A stretch of DNA of 64,000 nt, taken from assembly GCA_039583875.1 (NCBI GenBank), contig CM077150.1, positions 175,531,499 through 175,595,498 on the forward strand, written 5' to 3'. Below are positions 32,535-45,500 of this stretch, piece after piece (within the stretch, counting starts at the first letter, position 1; each line of letters starts with the position of its first letter). The notes beneath the pieces are model-generated. The model was not told the DNA's origin. It searched no databases and saw nothing but the letters and a program-made list of their open reading frames with translations. The DNA is from Platanthera guangdongensis. Lineage: Eukaryota > Streptophyta > Magnoliopsida > Asparagales > Orchidaceae. The translations under genes were made by a program, and so were the position numbers.

Positions 32535-35500
32535 ACTCTCCCCTCAAGTCGAATAGTAGATATTTGTATTCCGAGTCTATTGATATTATCAATAAACACA
32601 TCGCACCCTAAGCTTTTGGTGAAGACATCGGTCAACTGATCTCTGCAGTGAACGAAAGAAGTGACTAAATTTCCTTTTTCAAGATTGTCTTTGATGAAAT
32701 GACGATCAACCTCAACATGCTTAGTTCTGTCATGTTGGACTGGATTGTGAGCTATTCTGATAGCAGATTTATTGTCACAGAATAGCGAGATGGGGGCATC
32801 TTCATGAAGGTTCAGGTCTTGCAATAAGGTGCGCAGCCATAAGCCTTCACAGAGACTTTGAGACATAGACCGATACTCGGTTTCAGCCCTAGATCTGGCC
32901 ACCACATTTTGTTTCTTGCGACGCCATGTGACCAAATTTCCACCAACGAATGTGCAATACCCTGTTGTAGATTTCCTGTCATCATGGCTTCCGGCCCAAT
33001 CCGCATCAGTAAAAACATCAAACTTTAAGTGGTTGTTTTTTGAAAATATCAGCCCCCGACCCGGAGCCTTCTTTAAGTACTGTAGTACGCGGTATGCAGC
33101 ATCTTGATGTCTGATCCTGGGGGCAGGCATATACCTACTCAAGATTCCAACTGCATATGTGATATTGGGACGAGTGTGTGAAATATATAAAAGCTTCCCC
33201 ACCATTCTCTGATAACTTGAAGCATCCGTGTGATCATCATCGCTATCTTTATTGATCCTATGCTTCTCCTCGATAGAGGTGTTGGCAGGAATACAACCCA
33301 GCATCTCGGTCTTTGTTAACAAATCTAACACATACTTACGTTGCGAGATGAAGATACCCTGATCAGAACGGGTCACTTTAATTCCTAAGAAGTAACGAAG
33401 CCTTCTCAAGTCCTTTACTTTAAACTCAGCTGATAGAAGAGCCGTCAGCTTTGAGATTTCATCTGAGTCATCTCCGGTGATCACAATATCATCAACATAG
33501 ACGATAAGGACAACAAGTTTCTCCTCATTCTTTCTGACAAACAATGTATGATCTGAATGTCCCTGTTTGTAGCCAAACTTGATCATGGCCATGTGCAATC
33601 CGCAAAACCAAGCTCTGCGAGACTGCTTCAGCCCGTACAAAGAATTACTTAAGCGACAGACAAGTCCTTCTTGTCCCCTCTTCACAAAATCTGGGGGAAA
33701 TGTCATGTACACCTCTTCGTCGAGGTCACCGTGCAGAAACGCATTTTTGACGTCCAGTTGAAGAAGATTCCAGCCCAAGCATGCAGCACAAGATAAAATC
33801 ACATGAACAGAGTCCATCTTTGCAACCGAGGCAAAGGTCTCCTGGTAGTCAACCCCGTAAGTCTGGGTGTAGCCACAAGCCACCAGACGGGCTTTATATC
33901 GCTCAACCTTACCATCCTGAATTTGCTTAACGGAGAATACCCATCTTGAACTGATTGTCTTCTTGTCAGGAGGAAGGAAAGAGACATCCCATCTGTGATT
34001 CTTATCCAAGGCAGACATTTTCACCTTCATTGCTTGAGCCCATGCCGAAATGCAAACCGCCTCCTGTCACGTCTTAGGAATAGTTATCACGGACAAGGAA
34101 GATATGAAACCCTGATGAAGCTGAGAAAGATGATCATAAGCAACATGATTAGAGATAGGGTGTTCCGTACACATGACCTTACCTATTAGCACAGCAATGG
34201 GAACATGCAAATCAACATCAGAATCTGAGTCCAAAAACGGCACCGCCAGCGACGAGGCAACGGAGGACCATTTACCTGTTTGCCGGCGATGATATATATG
34301 AGGAAACAGGGACATGAGGGATGGATGGTGATATATGGTAGAAAACGACGTAGGTGGATGTGATGAAAGGGGTGTAGGTGAAGGGGGTATCGGAGGAGTA
34401 GCTATGGTGGAATATATGGTAGGTGTAGGAGGAATCAGGGGGAGTGGCATTGAATCGATGCCATCATTCTCCCCCTGACGAGTGGAGGTAGTCGAATCTA
34501 AGTAGTAAGATTCTTCCTCACGGAAGGTCACGTCCATGGTACAAAAAAACGTCTGGAAAGGGGGTGATAACACTGATACCCTTTGTAGAGGTGGAATAGC
34601 CAAGAAAGACAGCGGAGATCCCGAGGGTCAAGCTTGTAACGATGAGGCTGATGGACGTGAACAAAACATACGCACCCAAAAACGCAGGGTGGAAGATGGG
34701 TAGTATGAACAACAGAAGTAGAGGAAAGACAGACCAGGGGAGTAGTATAGTCGAGAACCCATGAAGGGAGACGATTGATAAGATGAGTAGCAGTTAGGAT
34801 GGCGTCACCCCAATATGATTTTGGGAGATGCATGGTAGTGAGCAGGTACCAGGCAACATCAAGGAGATGCCAGTTTTTTCGGTCATCAACACCATTTTGG
34901 TTGTAGGTATAAACACAAATGGTTTGGAGAATAATTCCATGACTAGTGAGGTATGAGCCAAACGGTCCACGATCATCATATTCCCCCCATTATCACTACG
35001 AAGACCATGAATTGTACCATTGAATTGGGTTTGCACAATTTTATGAAAGGTGAAACACTTCATTTTTTTTTTTAAGAGATAAATGTGATGAATAATGTCG
35101 AACATGTTTTAACTTTTCACAAGCATCAAATTTTAAAGTTTGAACAAACAGATATAAAGTAGGAAATAATTTATAAAGATAGACTAGAAAAAGAAGACCA
35201 AGACGCAAGTGTCAGCGTCGAGCATCAGCAACAGTAACAGCGGAAGAAGAGAGAGCAAGGGATGATGAATTAGCATCCAAATAGTACAGGTCACAGTGAT
35301 TCCTACCACTGCCAATGATCCTCTTCATACTCAGTTTCTGAAAAACACAAGAATCAGGAAAGAAGGTTACAGAACAGTTAAGAGACCGAGTTATGTTACC
35401 AATGGAAAGAAGATTGTGAGAAAATGAAGGGACATGCAAAACATAAGAAATAAAAAGAGAAGAGGAACACGAAATGTTGTCCTTGCCCGCAATAGGGGAC

Positions 35501-36432
35501 AAGGTGTCATTTGCAGAGATAACCTTGTCCTTACAAGACAAAGGAGTGAGGAAGAGAAACCTGAAGATGAGCCGATCATGTGATCGGTAGCTCCCGAGTC
35601 AATGATCCACTCAGACGGAGGTGTCGCAGCAGCATTGGCACTGAGCACAGCAGCAGTAGCAAAGGAAGTAGAAGAACCGCTCCGGGAAGTGTCTGACTTG
35701 GAGTGCAGGAGGCGACGGAGAGCATCCAATTCCAAGGTGGTAAAATGTCCTGGGAGTTGACCCTGATGGTCGTTATGAACCTCAGTAGAATAAGCAGCAT
35801 CATAAGGACGAGAACCATTCTGACGGTAACCCCCTCGTCCTAGGCAATGACCACGTCCACGACCACGGCCGGATCCAGGAGGAACAAGGTGAGGATGTAG
35901 TTTGAAGCACACCTCTCAAGTATAGCCCCTACGACCACAATAATCACAGGTAAGATCAGCATTGGTATGGTTGGGGCCACCATGACCAACACTGATAAAA
36001 GCAGAGCGATCAGAAGGAGTAGCAGCCGTGTTGTGGGACCTCCGACGGTCTTCATCGCCATGAACCATAGTAAAGGCCTCCCAAAGACATGGAAGGGGAG
36101 ATCTATGTAAAATATTTGTTCGAACCATATCCATGTCCATGCTCAAACCCATCAGAAACACATGTAGGCGAAATCGTTCGTCCCTTTTCCTATAACATGA
36201 CTGCATCGGTAGTACACGCGGGAGTAAACTGCTCAAAATAATCCAATTCCTGAGAGATACACTCGAACTCTGAGAAGTAAGTAGACACTATCATGGTTCC
36301 CTGCTGTAACTCCAGCATCTGACGCGTCAGCTTATAAATCTGAGTGTAATTACCGATCTGAGAGTATGTCTCACGGGCCCGATTCCAAATCTCATAGGCT
36401 GAATCCATCAACATATAACTATGGTACACCTT
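32535..36432 (-). pseudogene. Copia-B gag 3' part, protease, integrase remnants, RT and RNase H
   Basis: From high to low coordinates: gag resuming at 36429 (Y-E-I-W-N-R); a zinc knuckle near 35940 whose His is Tyr and which is followed by TGA; protease D-S-G-A-T-D-H (about 35600); integrase zinc region (H-L-R-L-G then C-D-A-C, about 35205-35115). The first catalytic half of integrase is missing at about 35068, where a poly-A run joins the zinc region to the K-N-E-V-F segment. The last integrase part (35060-34530) is broken by frameshifts. RT/RNase H is one open frame from 34030 to the LTR, with Y-V-D-D, D-A-D-W-A-G and D-N-K-S-A-I. Confidence 0.87.
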
Positions 36433-37476
36433 TGTTGGGTTTCTCTATGAGGATGGCACAACACTTGTGCACGCAGCGGAAGAATAAAAACATCAAGAAA
36501 ACCCAAAAGAGATGGGATCGGGCCATGGTAGTTGAATCAAGAAGTTAACACACAACTATGCAAAAATTACCTCGGTGGCGTTGAGTCACAACTCAACGGA
36601 GATGCTCCAAACTTCGTCTTCTTGCTAGTGGCGAGTTCTACGTGGAATAATATCCACGTCTCTGCACAAATCCACACGAGAAGGAGAACGCCGAGTTTTC
36701 CGTCACACGGATAATCGGGAAGGATGATGACCGCACCTTGCTATTCCACGGACTGCTAGGTCCGCGCCAGGAAGAGCAATACCGGCGACAATCGCCGGAG
36801 AGGAGGTCGGCGGAGCGATAACGGCGGAACACTTCCGTCGGCGGGATTCGGGATCGGCGGAGCGAACGAACGGCGGAACACTTCCGTCGGCTTCGATTCG
36901 ATCAGCACGCATAGATCTCCTGATCCCCGAAAACCCTAAGTGTCCTTTTATACCAAAGATATAAATAGACTTAGGAACATCGTTATCCGCAGACCACCCA
37001 GAAATTTAGGGTTCCAGAATCGGTGAGTATCAATCGGCGAGAATCGGCGACGATCGGCGAGAATCACCTAGCAGGTTCGGCGAGAATCAGTCGGCGAGTA
37101 TCACCTAGGATCGGCGAGAATCAGAGTACAATACTCGACGATTCTCGCCGAATGCAGGGTGGACCATACTCGTCGACCGTCGACCTGCGGTCGACGATTC
37201 TCGTCGATCGTCGAGAATCAGAGTACCAATTCTCGACGATTCTCGTCGATCGGCGAGAATCAGAATACCAATCCTCGACGATTCTCGTCGACCTTCGGTC
37301 GACTATTCATACCAGCCCTTCAAGGCAACATTTGCCCAACCCGACGATCCTTTAAGGCAACACTTTGCCCATAACCCCATTCAGGTCGGTGATTGGTAAC
37401 CTTTACCAACACAGTCAATCATCCAACTTCTCCACATCTCTTATGTGCGACCCTGCAGGCTCATATCGTGTTGGCA
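36433..37476 (-). repeat. 3' LTR of copia-C
   Basis: On the plus strand starts TGTTGGGTTTCTC; on the minus strand begins TGCCAACACGATATG and ends CCCAACA. It contains the palindromic CGAGAATC array (about 37025-37300). It is near identical to 43435-44481 by eye; the main indel is one GAG unit at about 36803. U5 side holds a GC-rich CGGCGGAAC region. Confidence 0.88.
37025..37310. repeat. CGAGAATC / GATTCTCG inverted repeats in copia-C LTR
   Basis: At least eight CGAGAATC copies (about 37036, 37057, 37079, 37095, 37117, 37210, 37253) and several GATTCTCG copies (about 37140, 37195, 37238, 37277) alternate, often as back-to-back palindromes such as TCGACGATTCTCG. The same set is at 44030-44315 in the other LTR. 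It lies in U3, outside the coding region. Confidence 0.8.
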
Positions 37477-38494
37477 GTGAGATTACATGTTTGATCACTT
37501 CCAGATCACCATGGTAACTCCAACAGACTCTCACTTGATCTTGAAAGTATCAAACCAAAAACCTCACAAACAATGAGCGGCATCTAGCAATGCATCATTG
37601 CTCCCCAAGCAATAAGAGTTTATAACTCATAAGCCTTTATGACCAATGTATCAGTGTTGTCTTTGTCCCTTTGTCCCTTACATCCGGAAAGAACTAGAGG
37701 CATGGACCGTGTCACCCTCGTAATAGCTCAATCCAAGTTTCTTGATCCAGGACGGACTTCCAGAGAATGGTGAGTCCAATATCACATATTGACTCAACCA
37801 AGCATGGTCATGCATTTCTCAGTCCAGTTCCATCAAGGGGCCCATGAATGCAACTCCTGTCATACAGGAGGACAAATCACATGTCTGTTCACACACAAAC
37901 ACCCAAATGATTCGTAACATGCCCAACAACCACCCTTATCACCAACCTTTCTCAAGGAAGACTTTAGATGGCATCAAAGCACGCTCTTACTCACTTGATG
38001 AATGTTGTGACTTCAGGTCAAAGGACCACAACACCATTGTCAATTGAGACCTACTCGTGACACGATTGGATGACAATCCACAGAATAGTCTCAGGTTGGG
38101 TCTGTCCAGTACAACTTGTTCACTAACAAGTACCCACGTGATGACTTGATATCACAATATCATGACCTGTGAGAACCGGTCATCAGTCAACGCACGTGCT
38201 AGTCTTCATGTACCATCATCACCCTTAGCTTCTATGATAATACTCGACCAGGGACCTTTCAAGAATGAAGCTTCAAATAAATCATAGGCTCTCACATTCA
38301 AGTCACGTACTTGATGTCCCATGGAAGCGAACATTCTAAGGGCATCTATTATGTTAATATTTAACTATCATATAGGAAAATACCATAATAAAAGAACTTG
38401 CCATTAATTGTAAGAGAAAAACTAGGTACATTGTTCATCATATGAACAAATGGCCAACAAAATACATGTTTACATGCAATCCACAAGATTCTCA
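37477..38494 (-). other. Copia-C 3' non-coding region
   Basis: About 1 kb between the RNase H stop and the 3' LTR. No ORF of interest on the minus strand; I looked for an extra (env-like) frame and saw none. The polypurine tract before the LTR is weak. Confidence 0.6.
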
Positions 38495-41400
38495 CTAGAG
38501 TTGATCATTTAGGTATCGTATACCCATCGATCTAGTATGACCATCATGCTTTCTCTGCGCGAGAGGCTTTGTCAGTGGATCCGCAATATTCTCCTCAGTC
38601 GGCACTCTGCAAATGTTCACATCTTCTCGTTCGACAATCTCACGAATAAGATGAAACCGCCGAAGTATATGCTTGGAGCGCTGATGGGATCTAGGTTCCT
38701 TAGATTGTGCAATTGCACCATTGTTATCACAGTAGAGAACTACGGGACCAACAATGCTAGGAACTACATCAAACTCGCCGATGAATTTCCTAATCCATAC
38801 AGCCTCCTTCGCCGCATTAGCTGCGGCGATATACTCGGCCTCTGTTGTAGAATCAACGTCTCTTGCTTGGAACTCTTCCAACTCACAGCTCCTCCATTCA
38901 GGCAAAACACAAAACCTGACTGAGACTTGGAGTCGTCTCTATCAGTTTGGAAGCTAGCATCCGTGTAACCACTTACAACGAGCTCTTCCTCTCCACCATA
39001 CACCAAGAACACATCCTTAGTCCTTCTCAAGTACTTCAGGACATTCTTGATTGCAATCCAGTGACACTCACCGGGGTCTGACTGATACCTGCTAGTCATG
39101 CTCAAAGCAAAGGAGACGTCGGGTCGAGTACATAACATCGCGTACATGATTGATCCAATTGCCGAAGCATACGGAATCAACTTCATGCGGTTCTTATCTT
39201 CACAAGACTTTGGACACTGGTCCTTAGAGAGATTCACACTATGAGACATGAGCAAAAATCTTTTCTTGGACTCAAGCATGTTGAACCGCTTCAACACATT
39301 TTCGATGTACGTGCTCTGGGTCAAACCCAGCAACTTCTTCGATCTATCTCTATAGATCTTAATACCGAATATATAAGTCGCTTCACCCAAATCCTTCATT
39401 GAAAAGCAGTTCCCTAGGTTGTTCTTAACAACTTTCAGGGTAGGAATGTCATTCTCAATCAATAGTATGTCATCTACATACAATATCAGGAAGATAACAA
39501 TGCTCTCACTGATTCGCTTGTAAACACAAGGCTCATCTTCATTCTTGATGAAACCAAACTCTTTGATTTTCTCATCAAAACGAAGATTCCAACTTCGAGA
39601 GGCCTGTTTCAGTCCATAGATGTACTTATTCAGCTTGCATGTTTTAGTGGCTTCATCTAGGGATACAAAACCCTCGGGTTGTGTCATATACACTTCCTCA
39701 AGAAGGTTTCCATTAAGGAAAGCCGTTTTGACATCCATCTGTCAGATCTTGTAGTCATAATACGCAGCAACAGCAAGCAATATCCTTATGGACTTTACCA
39801 TGGCAACAGGGGAAAAGAACTCATCATAGTCAATACCATGAATTTTCTTGAAACCCTTAGCCACCAGTCGCCCTTTGAATGTCTGTACATTCTTATCCAT
39901 GTTGGTCTTCTTCTTGAAGACCCACTTGCACCTTATGGGTCGTACCCCTTCAGGTGGTTCCATCAAGTTCCAAACTTGGTTTGCATACATGGAGTCCATT
40001 TCGGATTTCATAGCCTCAAGCCATTTGTCGGAGTCTGGTCCATTCATAGCCTCTTGGTAGGTTGTTGGTTCATCATCATGATCCATAAGCAACACATTAC
40101 CTATTTGAGACACGAGAAATCCATATCTCTCAGACTCAAACCTCGGTCTACCAGATCTACGTAGGACTTGTGTTCCCTGAGCAGGTTCTCTAGCTACAAC
40201 ATCTTGTAGTCCTGTCTCAGAATCCAATTCTGATTCATTCATTACATGTGGTTCTTGAACTTCTTCAAGCTCTACCTTTTCAGTCTTTCTTGATAAGAAC
40301 TCTTTCTCCAAGAAGACACCAGTCCTTGCGACAAACACTTTGCCCTCAGACGGTAGGTAAAAGTAATACCCTTTCGTTTCCTTAGGATATCCCACTAGAT
40401 AACATTTATCCGATTTGGGTTCCAGCTTGTCAGGCATTTGACGTCTCACGTATGCCTCACAGCCCCAAATTTTAATGAACGACATACTAAGACGCTTCCC
40501 AGTCCATATCTCATATGGTGTCTTCAGAACCGTTTTCTTTGGAGCGCGATTCAATGTCATTGCAGCAGTCTCTAAAGCAAAACCTCAAAAGGAAACAGGC
40601 AAGTCTGCATGACTCATCATCGAACGTACCATGTCTAACAGAGTACGATTTCTTCTCTCAGACACACCATTATGTTGTGGTGTTCTAGGTGCAGTGAGTT
40701 GTGATACAATACCACACTCTTTCAGATGATCACGGAACTCATGACTCAGGTATTCGCCACCTCGATCAGATCGGAGTGCTTTAACCTTTTTACCCAACTG
40801 GTTTTCTACTTCATTCTTGAACTTTTTGAACTTTTCAAAGGTCTCGGATTTGCACTTCATAAGATACACATATCCGTATCTACTGAAATCATCAGTAAAT
40901 GTAACAAAGTAGAAATACCCACCTCTAGCCATGGAACTCATGGGTCCGCATACATCACTATGTACAACACCCAAGAGATCATCAGCCCTCTCAGTATAAC
41001 CAGTGAAAGGAGCTTTAGTCATTTTGCCTAACAAACAAGATTCACATCGCTCAAATGATTCATAATCAAATGAGTCCAAAAGTCCATCTCTATGGAGTTT
41101 GGATATGCGCTTCTCGTTGATATGGCCCAAACGACAATGCCAGAGAAATGTAGGGTTTGAGTCATTTGTTCTTAATCTTTTATTATTTTCTACATTACAG
41201 ATCAGATGGTCCAAGTTCAAAACATAAAGACCATTAAACAATTGGGCTACAGCATAACAAACATCATTCTTAAATATAGAACAACAGTTGTTCTTAATTA
41301 TAAAAGAAAATCCAATCATGTCCAAACATGAAATAGATATAATGTTTCTAGCTATGGCCGGAACAAAATAACAATTATCTAGTTCTATTACAAGCCCACT

Positions 41401-42454
41401 AGGCAAAGAAAGACGGTAAACCCCTACGACTACAGCAGCAACTCTTGCTTCATTGCCGACGCGGAGGTCCACCTCCCCTTTACTCAGCAATCTTCTCCTT
41501 CCCAGTTCCTGCACATTTGTACAAATGTGAGAACCACATTCGGTATCCAATACCCAAGATGAAGGAGCAGAAAGGTTTATCTCTATAACGTAAACATTTG
41601 AAGCGGAAGTCATACCTCCCTTCAATTTCTGCAGACCTTCAATGTACGAAGGACAGTTCCTCCTCCAATGACCAGCCTTGCCACAGTGGTGGCATTTGAC
41701 TTCCTTCATCGTGCTTTTCTTTTTCATCAGTGCAGAAGACTTGGGCTCAAGATATGACTTAGGTCCCACCTTCGTCTTCTTAGAGCCCTTGGCCTTGCCC
41801 TTGCCCTTATGCACCATCAGTATGGGGCTGGCAGGCTTGGCCTTCTTCATATTGATTTCGACAGTTCTCAACATGCCTAGGAGTTCGGGCAGTGTCTTAT
41901 CTATTTCATTCATGTTGTAGTTCAAGACGAACTGCTCATAACTGTCCGGCAACGATTGCAGGATCAGATCTGTGGCCAACTCTTGACCAAGAGGAAAACC
42001 CAGCCTCTGAAGGTTCTCTATATACCCAATCATCTTGAGTACGTGAGTCCCTACTGAGTCTCGAACTCCCATCTTGCACTGAAACAACGCTTTTGTGATG
42101 TCGAACCTTTCTTGACGAGTCTGCCCTTGAAACATTTTCTTGAGATGCTCGTCAATCTCCTTGCACCCCATGTTCTCATGTTGCTTCTGAAGGTCAGAGT
42201 TCATAGTGGCAAGCATAAGACATTCGACATCTAAAGCATCGTCAGTATACTTCTTATAAGTATCCTTCTCAGCACGGGAAGAGTTCCCGGTCGGCACCTC
42301 GGGGGCTTCTTCTTCCAAGACATAGAGCTTTCGCTCTTACCTGAGAACAATTCTCAGGTTCCTGTACCAGTCCATGTAGTTAGTCTCACTGAGCTTATCC
42401 TTCTCAAGGATAAGGCTCTCAGAGACAACGCGGAGTGTGAAACACTTGCCATGG
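38495..42454 (-). pseudogene. Copia-C gag-pol polyprotein, inactivated
   Basis: Minus strand. The N-terminus near 42454 is uncertain: ATG 42454 is one base out of frame with the gag that follows (N-Y-M-D-W-Y-R-N-L). TAA at 42339-42337 precedes a 577-codon stretch to TGA 40587-40585. Zinc knuckle C-x2-C-x4-H-x4-C at about 41695-41655. Protease D-T-G is D-T-E (G to A change). Integrase has H-S-D-V-C-G-P, then R-S-D-R-G-G-E-Y. Further TGA at 39744-39742 (Trp expected), RT with Y-V-D-D (about 39475), a 4-base deletion near 38864 in RNase H, and the end at 38495. Three of the breaks are G-to-A or C-to-T type. Confidence 0.9.
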
Positions 42455-43421
42455 AATTCTACAAGAATTTATGCATAATAAAATCAGTACCAAAATTTCA
42501 AATACAATTTATTTTAATTTGAACTTCAATTAAAACACTCCCACTATTTTATTCGAAATGATAGCCCTCACTAACAATTCGGAGAGTTCATGCGAGCTAC
42601 TCTCTTAGTGGACAAGATCCGTATTTCACCAACACAATAAGTCAGCTTTGGCTTTCCTCTCACGATGCGGTTATTTAGGTAGGCAACGCTTGCCAATTGT
42701 ATCCTCATGCAATTCTTGTATGATTGGTGAATAACTCCTTACTCGCATCCATCATATGGTGCATGCCAACCCTATGCCTCTAGGCACTCAACCTTTGAGG
42801 TCACCTAGTTAAGCTGGACCCGATGTCGACAGTGGGATATCACAATTATCCGCTCGCACCCTTACCAAGATAGATTAATGCACCTTGCTTTGGCAAGCCC
42901 ACACTTCATCGATTGAGGCAGGAAGAGTGTCATCCATCGGAAGGCATCCGAACACTTAATATTTGATAAAGGGATTTTAATTATAGGTTAACAGTTAACC
43001 ATGATCAACATTTAATCAATGTGCACATCCAAAGAAAAGCAATTTTTCTAAAACCACATGCATCCCATATGTGCACAACCTGACACCATCAACATTTGAT
43101 AGAAGGAAGGGCTAAATCTGAACATCCGGAAACTTTCAAATCCTCAGATTTACATGCATTGGACAAAAGCAAAGACAACTCAACTTAAAGCAGTAGACAA
43201 GCTCATCTCTCTATGTTGGATTCAAAATCCAAAACAAACTCGAGGGATGGTTACTGCTAAGAAGACTACAATTTCTAACAATTAGAAATTTCCACGAAAT
43301 TCCAGATGTTCTTGGCGGGGTACCAAGACTAAATCTAGACATTTAGAACACTTCTAAATCCCTAGGTTTACACGCACTGGAATAACAAAACTTCCAATAC
43401 AACAAGCATGGACGAAACCTC
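42455..43421 (-). other. Copia-C leader between PBS and gag
   Basis: About 970 bases without a useful frame on the minus strand. Contains repeated AAATCTxxACATxxxGAA-type phrases (43105-43150 and 43325-43375) of no clear function. Confidence 0.5.
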
Positions 43422-43434
43422 CCTCTGATACCAC

Positions 43435-44481
43435 TGTTGGGTTTCTCTATGAGGATGACACAACACTTGTGCACGCAGCGGAAGAATAAAAATATCAAGA
43501 AAACCCAAAAGAGATGGGATCGGGCCATGGTAGTTGAATCAAGAAGTTAACACACAACTATGCAAAAATTACCTCGGTGGCGTTGAGTCACAACTCAACG
43601 GAGATGCTCCAAACTTCGTCTTCTTGCTAGTGGCGAGTTCTACGTGGAATAATATCCACGTCTCTGCACAAATCCACACGAGCAGGAGAACGCCGAGTTT
43701 TCCGTCGCACGGATAATCGGGAAGGATGATGACCGCACCTTGCTATTCCACGGACTGCTAGGTCCGCGCCAGGAAGAGCAATACCGGCGACGATCGCCGG
43801 AGAGGAGGAGGTCGGCGGAGCGATAACGGCGGAACACTTCCGTCGGCGGGATTCGGGATCGGCGGAGCGAACGAACGGCGGAACACTTCTGTCGGCTTCG
43901 ATTCGATCAGCACGCATAGATCTCCTGATCCCCGAAAACCCTAAGTGTCCCTTTATACCAAAGATATAAATAGACTTAGGAACATCGTTATCCGTAGACC
44001 ACCCAGAAATTTAGGGTTCCAGAATCGGTGAGTATCAATCGGCGAGAATCGGCGACGATCGGCGAGAATCACCTAGCAGGTTCGGCGAGAATCAGTCGGC
44101 GAGTATCACCTAGGATCGGCGAGAATCAGAGTACAATACTCGACGATTCTCGCCGAATGCAGGGTGGACCATACTCGTCGACCGTCGACCTGCGGTCGAT
44201 GATTCTCGTCGATCGTCGAGAATCAGAGTACCAATTCTCGACGATTCTCGTCGATCGGCGAGAATCAGAATACCAATCCTCGACGATTCTCTTCGACCTT
44301 CGGTCGACTATTCATACCAGCCCTTCAAGTCAACATTTGCCCAACCCGACGATCCTTTAAGGCAACACTTTGCCCATAACCCCATTCAGGTCGGTGATTG
44401 GTAACCTTTACCAACACAGTCAATCATCCAACTTCTCCACATCTCTTATGTGCGACCCTGCAGGCTCATATCGCGTTGGCA
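43435..44481 (-). repeat. 5' LTR of copia-C
   Basis: 1047 bp; its inner end CCCAACA is followed on the minus strand by one G and the PBS. It carries the same CGAGAATC array (44030-44315). Outer end abuts copia-B gag without a target duplication. Confidence 0.88.
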
Positions 44482-44745
44482 GTGAGAATTTTCCGAGTCC
44501 CAACGCCTCCAAGAAGGATCACCCAGGGGAGGTGCCTCAATGGTCCCATCAATATATCCAAAGAGCTGATGGCTGCGAATGACATGTTGTGATGCTCGAG
44601 ACCATTAAAGATAATTCGTCTCATCAAAGGGTACAGTAGTGATCTTCAGAGAGCCAGCGTGACCAGAAGACCGCTGAGGGTCACCCATCCGGGGTGCCAC
44701 AACACTCGGCGATGTACAATCGATAGTCGCCGAAGAATCATCCAT
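44482..44745 (-). pseudogene. Copia-B gag N-terminal part
   Basis: ATG at 44745 on the minus strand opens a gag N-terminus with I-T-T-V-P-F-D-E-T-N-Y-L, the usual copia gag start, interrupted by TAA directly after that Leu, then W-S-R-A and G-Y-I-D-G-T. It runs to about 44488 and is then cut by copia-C; gag resumes at 36429 with some codons missing. Confidence 0.75.
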
Positions 44746-45377
44746 GAGAAAAAACTGACAAGATCAAATAATATAAACCCTAACCATGCAGACATTGGGC
44801 CGATAGCAGATCTGGCACTGGAACATTTCTATGCAGATCTAGAAGCATGGAAAAACAGGGGCAACGGCACTGGAACAGACACCAGCCAGAAAAATAAAGA
44901 AGAAACCAGCGGCAACTGAAGAAGAAGCCAGAAAAACTGGGGCCGGATGGAGCAGCATACTGCAGGGGAAACGGAAGCGGCAGGATTCAGGGAGACTGCC
45001 GGCAAAGAAGACAGCGGCAGACGGTAGCGACAACGGAAGAAGCCAGCGTTAGGTCCGGAGAATGTCGGAGAAGACAGCCGACACAGCAGATAGATCGGCA
45101 AGATCAGACACCGTCGTCGATCTCAAAGAAGAAGCCGAAAGACGACGGTAATGAGGCGCGGATCATGAGGAGAGGGTCGCAGTTTTCCTTCAGCGCGCAC
45201 AATCGCCGGCGAGAGGGCGGCAGTTCACCATGGAGATGACCTCAAACCGGCGGAGAGAAAGGAAGAGAGGATGTGAGGCGGGCAAGCGTCGAGAGGGGCG
45301 AGGCAGGCGAGCGAGCGGCGCGGCGGTAGACGAAGTGCGGGATTAGGGTTATCGTGCTCTATGCTTTAATACCAAGT
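44746..45377 (-). other. Copia-B leader and PBS
   Basis: PBS TGGTATTAAAGC at 45374-45363, three bases from the LTR. The rest is a GC-rich leader of about 615 bases with CCGGCGG/GCAGAC-like low-complexity units; short frames in it are not genes. Confidence 0.55.
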
Positions 45378-45500
45378 TGAGATAATAAAACCAACATAAC
45401 ATTATTAGCAACCCAATACTCATATATATAGAGTAAGGGAAAAAAGGAACAAAGACAAAACTACCCTTATGAGGGTAAAATACAAAAAGACTTGACTGCA
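45378..45500 (-). repeat. 5' LTR of copia-B
   Basis: 123 bp, on the minus strand TGCAGTCAAG to TTATTATCTCA. Differs from the 3' LTR mainly in its first dozen bases. Confidence 0.82.

Larger units (their letters stand above)
36433..44481 (-). mobile_element. Copia-C: Angela-like copia element nested in copia-B gag
   Basis: About 8.05 kb, minus strand. LTRs of 1044 bp (36433-37476) and 1047 bp (43435-44481), PBS TGGTATCAGAGG at 43433-43422. Coding 42450-38495. Integrase wording (Q-H-N-G-V-S-E-R-R-N-R-T-L-L-D-M) is that of the Angela/BARE lineage as I recall it. No TSD is seen: copia-B sequence resumes 7-10 bp beyond the right LTR end, and several gag codons are missing between the two sides, so the right junction probably suffered a deletion. 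Confidence 0.88.
32412..45500 (-). mobile_element. Copia-B: decayed copia element with nested copia-C
   Basis: Two 123-bp LTRs (32412-32534 and 45378-45500) bracket a minus-strand copia whose gag is split by copia-C (36433-44481). PBS at 45374 is TGGTATTAAAGC, two transitions away from the usual site. Gag starts at 44745. No matching 5-bp duplication is found at the outer edges (AGATT left, ACTGG right), so an end was altered or deleted. RT is well preserved; the integrase core is deleted. The element separates the promoter and ATG of gene 2. Confidence 0.85.

Noticed and set aside
36703..37374. Short frames in the copia-C LTRs (also at 43627-44360)
   Set aside because: Present in both LTR copies, built from CGAGAATC/CGGCGG repeats; no gene features.
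37477..38494. Possible env-like third ORF of copia-C
   Set aside because: No open frame of useful size on the coding strand and no membrane or signal segments.
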